Shown piece after piece: positions 54,259 through 62,270 of a stretch of DNA of 64,000 nt. Numbering within the stretch: the stretch's first letter is position 1; every line of letters begins with the position of its first letter. The stretch is from Clostridium sp. Marseille-P299 (lineage in GTDB: Bacteria; Bacillota; Clostridia; Lachnospirales; Lachnospiraceae): the NCBI RefSeq assembly GCF_900078195.1, contig NZ_FJVE01000007.1:1550001-1614000 (forward strand). Reading direction: 5' to 3'. A program made the position numbers and the translations under genes. Under the pieces are notes generated by a model that worked only from the letters and a program-made list of their open reading frames with translations, was not told where the DNA came from and made no database searches.

Positions 54259-54804
54259 ATGAAAGCAGGATATCACAAATTATTTAGGGGATTTTTTATA
54301 ACTTTTATTTATATAACCCTTGGACCGATAAAGATATTTCCACCTTTTATTGGGTACTTAATTATGGTAGCGGGTTTAACAAGTATTTTATCAGAATACA
54401 ATGATCGTTCTTTTGAGAGTGCTAAATCATGTGCAAGCTTATTAGCATTATTAAATGTCGTTAATATATTTCTTAACATGTCATCAAGCACTCAATCCAT
54501 GGGACCTTTTGGAAATATAATTTTGATTATGTTATTTGGTCTTGCTGAAACAATTTTATATTATTATATATTAGAAGGTACCATTCATTATCTATCTGAT
54601 TTTTATGAGAAAGAAGCGCAGCAGAGTTACATTTACCATATGAGATACATTTTGATCTTTTCATTTCTTGGATATGCGACTCAAGTAATCGGTTCTACCT
54701 TTATGAATGAATGGATAGCTTACATTTCCTTTTTCATAGTCATAATTACGAAAATATATTTTCTAAGTAGAATGCGTAAAATGTATAATATATCTCCAGA
54801 GTAA
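54259..54804 (+). CDS. hypothetical polytopic membrane protein
   Basis: The 181-aa protein has five predicted spans (about residues 10-27, 30-46, 61-76, 82-106 and 131-170). It follows the preceding gene after 3 bp, so the two are coexpressed and probably act together at the membrane. No family recognised. Confidence 0.75.
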   Translation: MKAGYHKLFRGFFITFIYITLGPIKIFPPFIGYLIMVAGLTSILSEYNDRSFESAKSCASLLALLNVVNIFLNMSSSTQSMGPFGNIILIMLFGLAETILYYYILEGTIHYLSDFYEKEAQQSYIYHMRYILIFSFLGYATQVIGSTFMNEWIAYISFFIVIITKIYFLSRMRKMYNISPE

Positions 54805-54956
54805 ATATAATGATATGGTTGGTCATTCAGTAAAAAAGAAAAACTATGCCATTAAAAAAACATAAAGTAGAGTTAAAATAATTTATATTAATTAAAAATA
54901 TGATTTATATCGTAAAAATAAATTTTAAAATATTCAGAATTTATTTCAATTTTTTA

Positions 54957-54985
54957 TTGACAAACTCTTTTATTTATTTTATACT
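54957..54985 (+). promoter_or_regulatory. sigma-A promoter of the ylxM-ffh operon
   Basis: TTGACA (54957-54962) and TATACT (54980-54985) are separated by 17 bp, 40 bp before the ylxM start. Confidence 0.88.
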
Positions 54986-55025
54986 ACCATCTGTAAAGAA
55001 AAAAACTTTACAGGTGGTGCTTTTT

Positions 55026-55415
55026 ATGAGTGGAAAAATTAAGAACACAAAAGAGAGTGTAAGTGAAACATTAAAGGAAGTCGTAGAGCTTTCCATTTTA
55101 TATGATTTTTACGGTGAACTGCTTGGTGAACATAAAAAGCAAATTTTTGAAGATTATGTCCTAAACGATTTATCTCTTGGTGAAATTGCTGAAGAAGCAG
55201 GGATTAGTCGTCAAGGTGTTTATGATATAATAAAACGATGTACAAAAAAGTTGAAGGAATATGAAGAAAAACTAATGTTAGTTCAAAAGTTTCATATTAC
55301 GAAAGCAAAGGTCAATCAAATTAAAGAATTATCAGAAGAGATGTTAGTCTCGAATGAAGTTGATCATTTAAAACAAATTGTACAGATTACTGAAGATATA
55401 TTACATGAATTATAA
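55026..55415 (+). CDS. ylxM: YlxM/p13-like HTH protein, SRP-associated
   Basis: The 129-aa protein has the sigma-70 region-4-like helix-turn-helix 'LSLGEIAEEAGISRQGVYDII' and the family start 'SILYDFYGELLGEHKKQIFEDY'. YlxM stimulates SRP GTPase activity in streptococci. The start at 55026 gives a normal length; the frame is open further upstream across the promoter, but those residues are not conserved-looking. It lies 14 bp before ffh. Confidence 0.92.
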   Translation: MSGKIKNTKESVSETLKEVVELSILYDFYGELLGEHKKQIFEDYVLNDLSLGEIAEEAGISRQGVYDIIKRCTKKLKEYEEKLMLVQKFHITKAKVNQIKELSEEMLVSNEVDHLKQIVQITEDILHEL

Positions 55416-55429
55416 AATGGAGGTTTCGT

Positions 55430-56788
55430 ATGGCATTTGAAAGTTTATCCGAAAAATTGCAAAATGTATTTAAAAACCTTCGTGGAAAAGGAAAACTTTC
55501 CGAGGCAGATGTTAAAGCAGCACTGCGTGAAGTTAAGATGGCATTATTAGAGGCTGACGTTAACTTCAAGGTCGTAAAGAATTTTGTAAAATCCGTTGAA
55601 GAGCGCGCAATCGGTCAAGATGTTATGTCAAGCTTAACACCTGGCCAGATGGTAATTAAGATTGTTAATGAAGAAATGGTAAAACTCATGGGAGATGAAA
55701 CCACTGAGATTAAGTTTCGTCCAGGAAATGAGATTACTGTAATTATGATGTGTGGTTTGCAAGGTGCTGGTAAAACAACTACAATTGCAAAACTTGCAGG
55801 AAAATTCAAAGCAAAAGGTAAAAAACCTTTACTTGTTGCTTGTGATATTTATCGTCCAGCAGCTATTGATCAGTTACAAATCAATGGTGAGAAGCAAGGG
55901 GTTCCTGTATTTGCAATGGGAACAAACCACAAACCTGTTAATATCGCAAAAGCTGCGATGGAACATGCAATTAAGAATGGCAACAATGTTGTAATCATAG
56001 ATACCGCTGGTCGTCTTCATATTGATGAAGATATGATGAATGAATTAATTGAAATTAAAGAAAATATATCAGTGGATCATATTATTCTTACTGTAGATGC
56101 AATGACAGGTCAAGATGCTGTTAATGTTGCAGAAACATTCAATGAGAAGATTGGAATCACAGGTGTTATTTTAACAAAACTTGATGGTGACACCAGAGGT
56201 GGTGCGGCATTATCCATTCGTTCTGTAACAGGAAAGCCAATACTTTTCATAGGTATGGGTGAGAAGTTATCTGATTTGGAGCAATTTTATCCAGATCGTA
56301 TGGCTTCAAGAATCCTTGGTATGGGCGATGTACTTACACTGATTGATAAAGTACAATCTGAAATTGATGAAGATAAAGCTAGAGAACTCGAAAAGAAGAT
56401 TAAGAAAGCAGAGTTCGATTTTGAAGATTACTTAGAACAGATGCAACAGATGAGAAAAATGGGTGGCATGCAAAAGATTATGGAGATGCTTCCTGGTGTT
56501 GGTGGTCTAAGTAATAAAAATCTTAAAGATGTTGATTGGGATGAGGGTGAGAATGCCATTGCTGGTATTGAAGCCATAATCTATTCCATGACGAAGGAAG
56601 AACGTCGTAATCCAGACATTCTAAATCCTTCAAGAAAAAAACGTATTGCTAAAGGTGCTGGAGTGGATATTAGTGAAGTCAATCGTGTGGTAAAACAATT
56701 TGACCAGATGAAAAAGATGATGAAACAATTTTCCGGCATGATGGGTGGAAAGAGCAAGAAACGCTTTAAGCTCCCATTTGGTTTATAA
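55430..56788 (+). CDS. ffh: signal recognition particle protein Ffh
   Basis: Ffh binds signal sequences and 4.5S/6S SRP RNA and docks with FtsY. The 452-aa protein has an N domain, GTPase motifs 'CGLQGAGKTTTIAKLAGKF', 'DTAGRLHIDEDMM' and 'TKLDGDTRGGAALS', and the Met-rich M domain ('MQQMRKMGGMQKIMEMLPG', 'MMKQFSGMMGG'). A GGAGGT site precedes the ATG. Confidence 0.97.
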   Translation: MAFESLSEKLQNVFKNLRGKGKLSEADVKAALREVKMALLEADVNFKVVKNFVKSVEERAIGQDVMSSLTPGQMVIKIVNEEMVKLMGDETTEIKFRPGNEITVIMMCGLQGAGKTTTIAKLAGKFKAKGKKPLLVACDIYRPAAIDQLQINGEKQGVPVFAMGTNHKPVNIAKAAMEHAIKNGNNVVIIDTAGRLHIDEDMMNELIEIKENISVDHIILTVDAMTGQDAVNVAETFNEKIGITGVILTKLDGDTRGGAALSIRSVTGKPILFIGMGEKLSDLEQFYPDRMASRILGMGDVLTLIDKVQSEIDEDKARELEKKIKKAEFDFEDYLEQMQQMRKMGGMQKIMEMLPGVGGLSNKNLKDVDWDEGENAIAGIEAIIYSMTKEERRNPDILNPSRKKRIAKGAGVDISEVNRVVKQFDQMKKMMKQFSGMMGGKSKKRFKLPFGL

Positions 56789-56905
56789 AGCTGTGTCTTG
56801 TAATATTTGTGGAGTGTAGTAAACGGGAGTCACTATAATTTTACTACACGTAAATAGATAATACAATTCAACATAGATATAAGTTTTAAGGAGGTGAATT
56901 GAACA

Positions 56906-57151
56906 ATGGCAGTAAAAATTAGATTAAAGAGAATGGGTCAAAAAAAGGCTCCTTTCTATAGAGTAATTGTTGCAGATTCCAGATCCCCAAGAGATGGTAA
57001 GTTTATCGCTGAAATCGGTACTTACGATCCAACTAAAGAGCCAAGTGCTTTTTCTGTTGATGAGGAAGCTGCTAAAAAATGGTTAGCAGATGGTGCACAA
57101 CCAACTGAAACTGTTAGCAGATTATTTAAAAAAGCTGGTATCGTTAAATAA
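56906..57151 (+). CDS. rpsP: 30S ribosomal protein S16
   Basis: The 81-aa basic protein shows the S16 signature '[24 protein letters not shown]' in overlapping form at its start and '[11 protein letters not shown]'. An AAGGAGGTGA site precedes the ATG. It lies in the usual position after ffh. Confidence 0.97.
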   Translation: MAVKIRLKRMGQKKAPFYRVIVADSRSPRDGKFIAEIGTYDPTKEPSAFSVDEEAAKKWLADGAQPTETVSRLFKKAGIVK

Positions 57152-57214
57152 TTGCGCTTTAAAAGCTTGATTATACGCAGTTCTATTAAGAAGAATATGC
57201 GGAGGTGAAAAGTA

Positions 57215-57445
57215 ATGAAAGAATTGGTTCAGGTAATTGCTATGTCACTCGTTGATCATCCGGAAGAAGTTGTTGTAACAGAAACAGAGACTGAAAAGTC
57301 AATCGTTGTTGAGTTAAAGGTTGCTCCGGAAGATATGGGTAAGGTAATCGGCAAACAAGGTCGTATTGCGAAATCTATTCGTACGGTTGTAAAAGCTGCC
57401 GCAACAAAGGATGATAAAAAAGTAGTTGTTGAAATACTACAATAA
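57215..57445 (+). CDS. khpA: KH-domain RNA-binding protein KhpA
   Basis: The 76-aa protein is a single KH domain with the GxxG loop 'VIGKQGRIAKSIRT'. KhpA works with KhpB in RNA-based control of cell size and division in other Firmicutes. A GGAGGTGA site precedes the start. Here a terminator follows, whereas rimM-trmD-rplS would normally come next. Confidence 0.92.
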   Translation: MKELVQVIAMSLVDHPEEVVVTETETEKSIVVELKVAPEDMGKVIGKQGRIAKSIRTVVKAAATKDDKKVVVEILQ

Positions 57446-57468
57446 TAAAGCGCTTAGCGCAATATACG

Positions 57469-57510
57469 AAACTCTACAAGCATTATGTAGCTTGTAGGGT
57501 TTTATTTTTT
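57469..57510 (+). terminator. intrinsic terminator after khpA
   Basis: AAACTCTACAAGC (57469-57481) pairs with GCTTGTAGGGTTT (57490-57502), one wobble, followed by a T-rich run. Confidence 0.9.
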
Positions 57511-57539
57511 TGCTCTGTTAGATTATAATGTTGTTATGT

Positions 57540-57576
57540 AAAAAAATAATAAGCGCCTAGAGATAAGGTGCTTATT
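57540..57576 (-). terminator. intrinsic terminator of the - strand membrane gene
   Basis: AATAAGCACCT pairs with AGGCGCTTATT on the - strand, followed by a T run (A residues 57540-57546 on the + strand). It faces the khpA terminator. Confidence 0.75.
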
Positions 57577-57585
57577 ATCATACTG

Positions 57586-57987
57586 TTAAACTGTATTCGA
57601 TTTTCTTTGAATAACATTTTTTGTGTATAGATAACTGATGAAGGTTATTGCGATAATTGGAAAATACGTAAGCAGAACATTTTTATACGTTAAATCTCTA
57701 ATCATCGAATATTCACCCCATTCTAACAAAATGCGCAATCCAAGTCCTATCACATTGGTAAAAGTAATTCCTAAAAGTATAACTATTGATTTTCTTCTTG
57801 TTGTAGCACACAAAGCAAATCCAAGTATAAAGTAACAATAAATTATAGAAGCATTCATTATTGAAAATTCATATTTTAATGGAAATATAACTATTGCTTC
57901 AAAAATTAAGAAAAATATTACAATATTAAGTACTATACGTCTTTTATTCTTTGACATCAATTCTATTTTTTCTAATATTTCCTTCAT
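57586..57987 (-). CDS. hypothetical membrane protein (- strand)
   Basis: The 133-aa protein has four predicted spans (about residues 19-35, 45-62, 68-88 and 102-121). GGGAGAT lies 6 nt before its ATG on the - strand and a terminator follows, so it looks like a real gene between two + strand operons. The family is not recognised; a VanZ-like or small transport-accessory protein cannot be judged by eye. Confidence 0.7.
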   Translation of the reverse strand: MKEILEKIELMSKNKRRIVLNIVIFFLIFEAIVIFPLKYEFSIMNASIIYCYFILGFALCATTRRKSIVILLGITFTNVIGLGLRILLEWGEYSMIRDLTYKNVLLTYFPIIAITFISYLYTKNVIQRKSNTV

Positions 57988-58296
57988 TAATATCTCCCTC
58001 TTATTGATTCGTTATATTTTATTATACTACACAAAAATATGTTGTCTATGCCTTAATGTGAAATGGGTGTATCATTAAATTTAGCAGCACTGTACACGTT
58101 ACTTTGTTTTTGTATAATCGATATAGATCCTCTAATTATAATACAACACAAAAAATGTATATCATATTTTATGGCCCTGGATTATAGTATAGAATCTCAG
58201 TGTTTTTTATTTTATAAGAAGTAAAAAACAACAACTTCAAAAAATATTATAGTCTACTTTCAAGGTGCTTGTACTATATATAAATAGATAAGGAGT

Positions 58297-58325
58297 TTGA
58301 CCATAGTCCTAATAATTGATATAAT
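58297..58325 (+). promoter_or_regulatory. promoter of the cobalamin cluster
   Basis: TTGACC (58297-58302) and consensus TATAAT (58320-58325) are 17 bp apart, about 60 bp before cbiD. No cobalamin riboswitch (no B12 box) is recognisable in the 396-bp gap 57988-58383. Confidence 0.85.
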
Positions 58326-58383
58326 AGTGAGAAAATTTCTTTGTAACCCCTTTAAAATGTTTAAATAATACGAGGTTGTCATA

Positions 58384-59508
58384 GTGAATGAATATATCAT
58401 AAAAGAGCAAAAAAGATTAAGGTATGGTTATACAACAGGTTCTTGTGCAACTGCAGCTGCAAAAGCTGCCACAAGGATGTTATTAGAGCAAAAAAATGTG
58501 GACATGGTTACATTCATGACACCAAAAGGTATTTTACTAAATCTTGAAGTAAAAGAGGCTATATATAATACTAGTATGGCTTCTTGCGGGATTAAAAAAG
58601 ATAGCGGTGATGATCCGGATGTGACCAATGGAATTATGGTTTATGCAAGTGTAGAGAAAATGACTGAGCCTGGTATTTTATTAGATGGTGGAATTGGTGT
58701 AGGGAGGGTCACAAAAAAAGGTCTTGAACAGGAAATTGGAGAAGCAGCGATTAATAAAGTTCCTAGAAAAATGATTCGTGAAGCCGTTGAAGAGGAAATT
58801 AATAAATACCATTATGAAGGTGGTTTAAAAGTTATTATTTCTATCCCTGAAGGAGTTGAAATAGCGAAAAAAACCTTTAACCCCCGACTAGGAATTGAAG
58901 GTGGGATTTCTATTTTAGGGACAAGCGGTATTGTAGAGCCAATGAGTGAGGATGCAATACGAGAAACAATTCATTTAGAAATTAAAATGCTTTCTGCGTC
59001 TGGAGGTAGCTATCTATTAACAACACCAGGAAATTGCGGAGAAGATTTTTCAAGGGAAGTCCTAGGGATTTCAATGGAGAAATCCATAAAATGCAGTAAC
59101 TACATTGGAGATACCATTGATTATGCCATCAGGGAAAAGTTAGAGGGAATGATTCTCATTGGGCATATTGGTAAGTTAATAAAGCTTGCTGGTGGAATCA
59201 TGAATACCCATTCAAAAAACGGTGATTGTAGAATGGAAATCTTAACTGCATACACAGCCCTTGCTGGTGGAAATAATTCTTTACTGAAACAAATTATGAA
59301 CGCTATCACGACAGAGGAAGCACTAGACTACATAAAAGAAGCAGGATTGCTTGATTCTACGATGAATTTAATTATGGAGCGGATTTTATTTCATATGAAC
59401 AAGCGGGCTGGGAATCAATTAAAAATTGGTGTTATCACATTTTCAAATCAACATGGAATCCTTGGTAGAACACAAGGAGTGGAGGAATTATTATGTTACA
59501 TTTCGTAG
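58384..59508 (+). CDS. cbiD: cobalt-precorrin-5B C1-methyltransferase
   Basis: CbiD methylates C1 in the anaerobic (early cobalt) cobalamin route. The 374-aa protein opens with 'RLRYGYTTGSCATAAAKAA' and contains 'KKDSGDDPDVTNG' and 'GEDFSREVLGI'. The start is a GTG with GAGG 8 nt upstream. It overlaps cbiF by 16 bp, the first of several tight junctions in the operon. Confidence 0.95.
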   Translation: MNEYIIKEQKRLRYGYTTGSCATAAAKAATRMLLEQKNVDMVTFMTPKGILLNLEVKEAIYNTSMASCGIKKDSGDDPDVTNGIMVYASVEKMTEPGILLDGGIGVGRVTKKGLEQEIGEAAINKVPRKMIREAVEEEINKYHYEGGLKVIISIPEGVEIAKKTFNPRLGIEGGISILGTSGIVEPMSEDAIRETIHLEIKMLSASGGSYLLTTPGNCGEDFSREVLGISMEKSIKCSNYIGDTIDYAIREKLEGMILIGHIGKLIKLAGGIMNTHSKNGDCRMEILTAYTALAGGNNSLLKQIMNAITTEEALDYIKEAGLLDSTMNLIMERILFHMNKRAGNQLKIGVITFSNQHGILGRTQGVEELLCYIS

Positions 59509-60248
59509 GAGCTGGACCAGGAGCAGAGGATTTAATTACGGTAAGAGGACTTAAGTTATTGCAAAAAGCAGACGTTGTGATCTATGCTGGCTCGTTGGTG
59601 AATAAAAAATTATTAGAGAACACGAAGGCAGGATGTGAGATTTATAATAGTGCCACAATGAATTTACAAGAAATCATTGAGGTAGTAGAAAAAGCAGAAG
59701 AAAAAGGGCTTATGACAGTCCGATTACATACTGGAGATCCTTCCATTTATGGTGCAATTAGAGAACAGATGGATTTGCTTAGAGAGAAGAATATTGAGTT
59801 TGATATATGTCCAGGAGTAAGTTCATTTTGTGGAGCGGCAGCTAGTTTGCAGATGGAATATACGCTACCAAGTGTATCACAATCGATTATTATCACAAGG
59901 ATGGCAGGTAGAACATCAGTACCAGAAAAAGAGGACATAAGAAAACTTGCAGTACATCAAGCGACCATGGTTATTTTTCTAAGCACTGGATTATTAAAAG
60001 AGCTCTCCGTAGAATTAATCGAAGGAGGTTATGATGGGAATACACCCGCGGCTATCGTTTATAAAGCGACATGGCCAGAGGAAAAGATTTTCCATTGTAC
60101 CATTGAAACCTTAGAAGAAACTGCAAGGGTAAATGAAGTGAAAAAGACAGCACTAATCATTGTTGGAAATGTATTGGGAGATTCATACGAATTATCTAAG
60201 CTTTATGATGCTGCTTTTACAACAGAATACCGTAAGGGAAAGGAATAA
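59493..60248 (+). CDS. cbiF: cobalt-precorrin-4 C11-methyltransferase
   Basis: The 251-aa SAM-dependent tetrapyrrole methylase begins 'LHFVGAGPGAEDLITVRGLK' and has the second SAM loop 'RLHTGDPSIYGAIREQ' and 'PGVSSFCGAAASL', which fit CbiF/CobM. It is preceded by GTGGAGGA within cbiD and followed 3 bp later by cbiG. Confidence 0.95.
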   Translation: MLHFVGAGPGAEDLITVRGLKLLQKADVVIYAGSLVNKKLLENTKAGCEIYNSATMNLQEIIEVVEKAEEKGLMTVRLHTGDPSIYGAIREQMDLLREKNIEFDICPGVSSFCGAAASLQMEYTLPSVSQSIIITRMAGRTSVPEKEDIRKLAVHQATMVIFLSTGLLKELSVELIEGGYDGNTPAAIVYKATWPEEKIFHCTIETLEETARVNEVKKTALIIVGNVLGDSYELSKLYDAAFTTEYRKGKE

Positions 60249-60251
60249 AAG

Positions 60252-61460
60252 ATGCCAGACATAAACGTTCAAACTAAGAGCTCTCTAAGAACAATGAAAC
60301 TTCATATTATTAGTTTTACAAGAGCTGGAAGTGCATTGAATCAGAAATTATGTGAGGCGTTATCAAACCGTGACATTAGTTGTAAAGGCTATACGATGGA
60401 ACGGTATGCAGAAATGTTTCAGTTATTTTCCTTAAATGATTCCCTTAGGAAGTGGACGGAAAATTCCTTTGAAGAATGTGATGCCATTATTTATATTGGA
60501 GCGTGTGGAATTGCTGTACGTGCAATTGCACCATTTGTAAAAGATAAATTTACAGATCCAGCAGTAATATCCATGGATGAGCTTGGAGGATATATCATAC
60601 CTTTGTTATCAGGACATGTGGGTGGAGCAAACGAACTAGCAATGGAAATAGCCAATATTACTGGTGGGGTTGCGGTTATTTCAACGGCTACGGATGTGAA
60701 TGGAGCCTTTGCAGTGGATGTCTTTGCAAAAAAGAATGAGTTAAAACTAACAAATAAAGAGTTAGCAAAGTTGATTTCTGCTGATATATTAGATGGGAAA
60801 CATGTAACTTTTGAAACTGAATTACCAGTAGATGGAGAGTTTCCAGTGGGAATTGATGAGTTTATTGGAACGGCGTTTGTTAAGCGAAAAGAGACTGGTG
60901 ATATAAATTTTGTAAGGACCGAAAATACAGAAAATACAGAAAATACAGAAAATATGGAAAATACAGAATTTACAGAAAATACGGACGAGCTTAGAAGTGC
61001 TTATAAAATACATGTTACATCAAAAAGCTCAATGGATGAAGAGCATTCTACATTGCAATTAATTCCACAGGTCATATGCTTAGGTATTGGTTGTAGGAAA
61101 AATACAAGAAAAGAAGATTTGGAATTGTTCGTGGACAAGGAATTAGAAAAACATAATATTTCAAAAGAAGCAATTGCTTACATTGCTAGTATTGATCTAA
61201 AAAAAGAAGAAGAGGCACTTTGTTTTCTAGCAGCGAAGTATAATAGTAAGTTTGTTACGTATTCTTCCGAGGAATTAAAACAAGTAAAGGGTGATTTTGA
61301 AGAATCTGACTTCGTGCATCAAACCACTGGTGTAGGAAATGTCTGTGAGCGTGCAACCTTATTAGTGAGTAATTATGGCTCGATGATTCAAAAAAAGATT
61401 GCAAGAGATGGAATGACATTAGCAATCACAAAGATAAATAGGAGGATTTTCTTTGAATAA
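60252..61460 (+). CDS. cbiG: cobalt-precorrin-5A hydrolase with ENT repeat insertion
   Basis: CbiG opens the lactone ring and releases acetaldehyde in the anaerobic pathway. The N-terminal domain is marked by 'YIGACGIAVRAIAPFVKDK' and 'LLSGHVGGANELA', the C-terminal by 'LGIGCRKNTRKEDLE' and 'TTGVGNVCERATLL'. The 402-aa length exceeds the usual 340-350 because of a linker with seven ENT-type tripeptides from 9-bp units (60921-60983) at about residues 224-244. GGAAAGG precedes the ATG; an alternative ATG lies at 60294. Confidence 0.93.
   Translation: MPDINVQTKSSLRTMKLHIISFTRAGSALNQKLCEALSNRDISCKGYTMERYAEMFQLFSLNDSLRKWTENSFEECDAIIYIGACGIAVRAIAPFVKDKFTDPAVISMDELGGYIIPLLSGHVGGANELAMEIANITGGVAVISTATDVNGAFAVDVFAKKNELKLTNKELAKLISADILDGKHVTFETELPVDGEFPVGIDEFIGTAFVKRKETGDINFVRTENTENTENTENMENTEFTENTDELRSAYKIHVTSKSSMDEEHSTLQLIPQVICLGIGCRKNTRKEDLELFVDKELEKHNISKEAIAYIASIDLKKEEEALCFLAAKYNSKFVTYSSEELKQVKGDFEESDFVHQTTGVGNVCERATLLVSNYGSMIQKKIARDGMTLAITKINRRIFFE
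60921..60983 (+). repeat. 9-bp in-frame tandem repeat inside cbiG
   Basis: Seven units of GAAAATACA or near variants encode ENT-ENT-ENT-ENM-ENT-EFT-ENT between the two CbiG domains. Confidence 0.95.
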
Positions 61461-62178
61461 ATTATATGTGGTAGGGATTGGACCAGGCGAGTATGATCAG
61501 ATGACGGTAAAAGCAATTAAGGCGTTAGAAGAAAGTGATGTTGTTGTGGGCTATACCGTTTATACGGATTTAATAAAACCTTATTTTGAAAGTAAAGAAT
61601 ACATAACAACCCCAATGACGAAAGAAAAAGATCGATGCATTCTAGCATTTGAAAAAGCGAGGGAAGGCTTAACGACATCCATGATTTGTAGCGGAGATGC
61701 AGGAGTTTATGGAATGTCAGGCTTAATACTTGAAATTGGAATATTATATCCAGAAGTAAAAGTCGAAATAATTCCGGGTGTAACGGCAGCTTCAAGCGGT
61801 GCAGCAGTATTAGGAGCACCACTGATTCATGACTTTGCAGTAATAAGTCTTAGTGATTTACTAACACCTTGGGAAAAGATTGAAAAAAGACTAAAATTTG
61901 CAGCAGCAGCAGATTTTGTTATCTGTCTTTATAATCCATCCAGTAAAAAGCGTAAAGATTACTTAAAAAAAGCTTGCGAAATTGTCCTTGAATCCGCAGA
62001 TAAAGATACGATTTGCGGTATTGTTAAAAATATCGGTAGACTTGGTGAAACAATGGAAATTGTGACATTAGAAGAGCTAATGATTAAAGAAGTTGATATG
62101 TTTACTACAGTTTTTATTGGAAATTCACAAACAAAAAGAATAGGAAATTCTATAGTAACGCCTAGGGGATACCAATAG
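61453..62178 (+). CDS. cbiH: cobalt-precorrin-3B C17-methyltransferase
   Basis: The 241-aa methylase contracts the corrin ring. It begins 'LYVVGIGPGEYDQMTVKAIK' and includes 'MICSGDAGVYGMSGLILEIG', 'PGVTAASSGAAVLGAPL' and 'VICLYNPSSKKRKDYL', the last being typical of CbiH/CobJ. The start is a TTG with GGAGG (61441-61445) at proper spacing, inside the 3' end of cbiG (8-bp overlap). Confidence 0.94.
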   Translation: MNKLYVVGIGPGEYDQMTVKAIKALEESDVVVGYTVYTDLIKPYFESKEYITTPMTKEKDRCILAFEKAREGLTTSMICSGDAGVYGMSGLILEIGILYPEVKVEIIPGVTAASSGAAVLGAPLIHDFAVISLSDLLTPWEKIEKRLKFAAAADFVICLYNPSSKKRKDYLKKACEIVLESADKDTICGIVKNIGRLGETMEIVTLEELMIKEVDMFTTVFIGNSQTKRIGNSIVTPRGYQ

Positions 62179-62270
62179 AAAAAGGTTGAAAAAGTATTTT
62201 AACCTGCGAAAGCACAAGGGTGTTTTGGTTTATTTTTAAGTTTCAAAACGGCAGAATGGAGGATAAATGC

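Noticed and set aside
57988..58383. Cobalamin riboswitch before the cbi cluster
   Set aside because: An AGGTGCTTGT-like start was noticed at 58264, but no B12 box or conserved core follows, and a normal promoter lies downstream of it.
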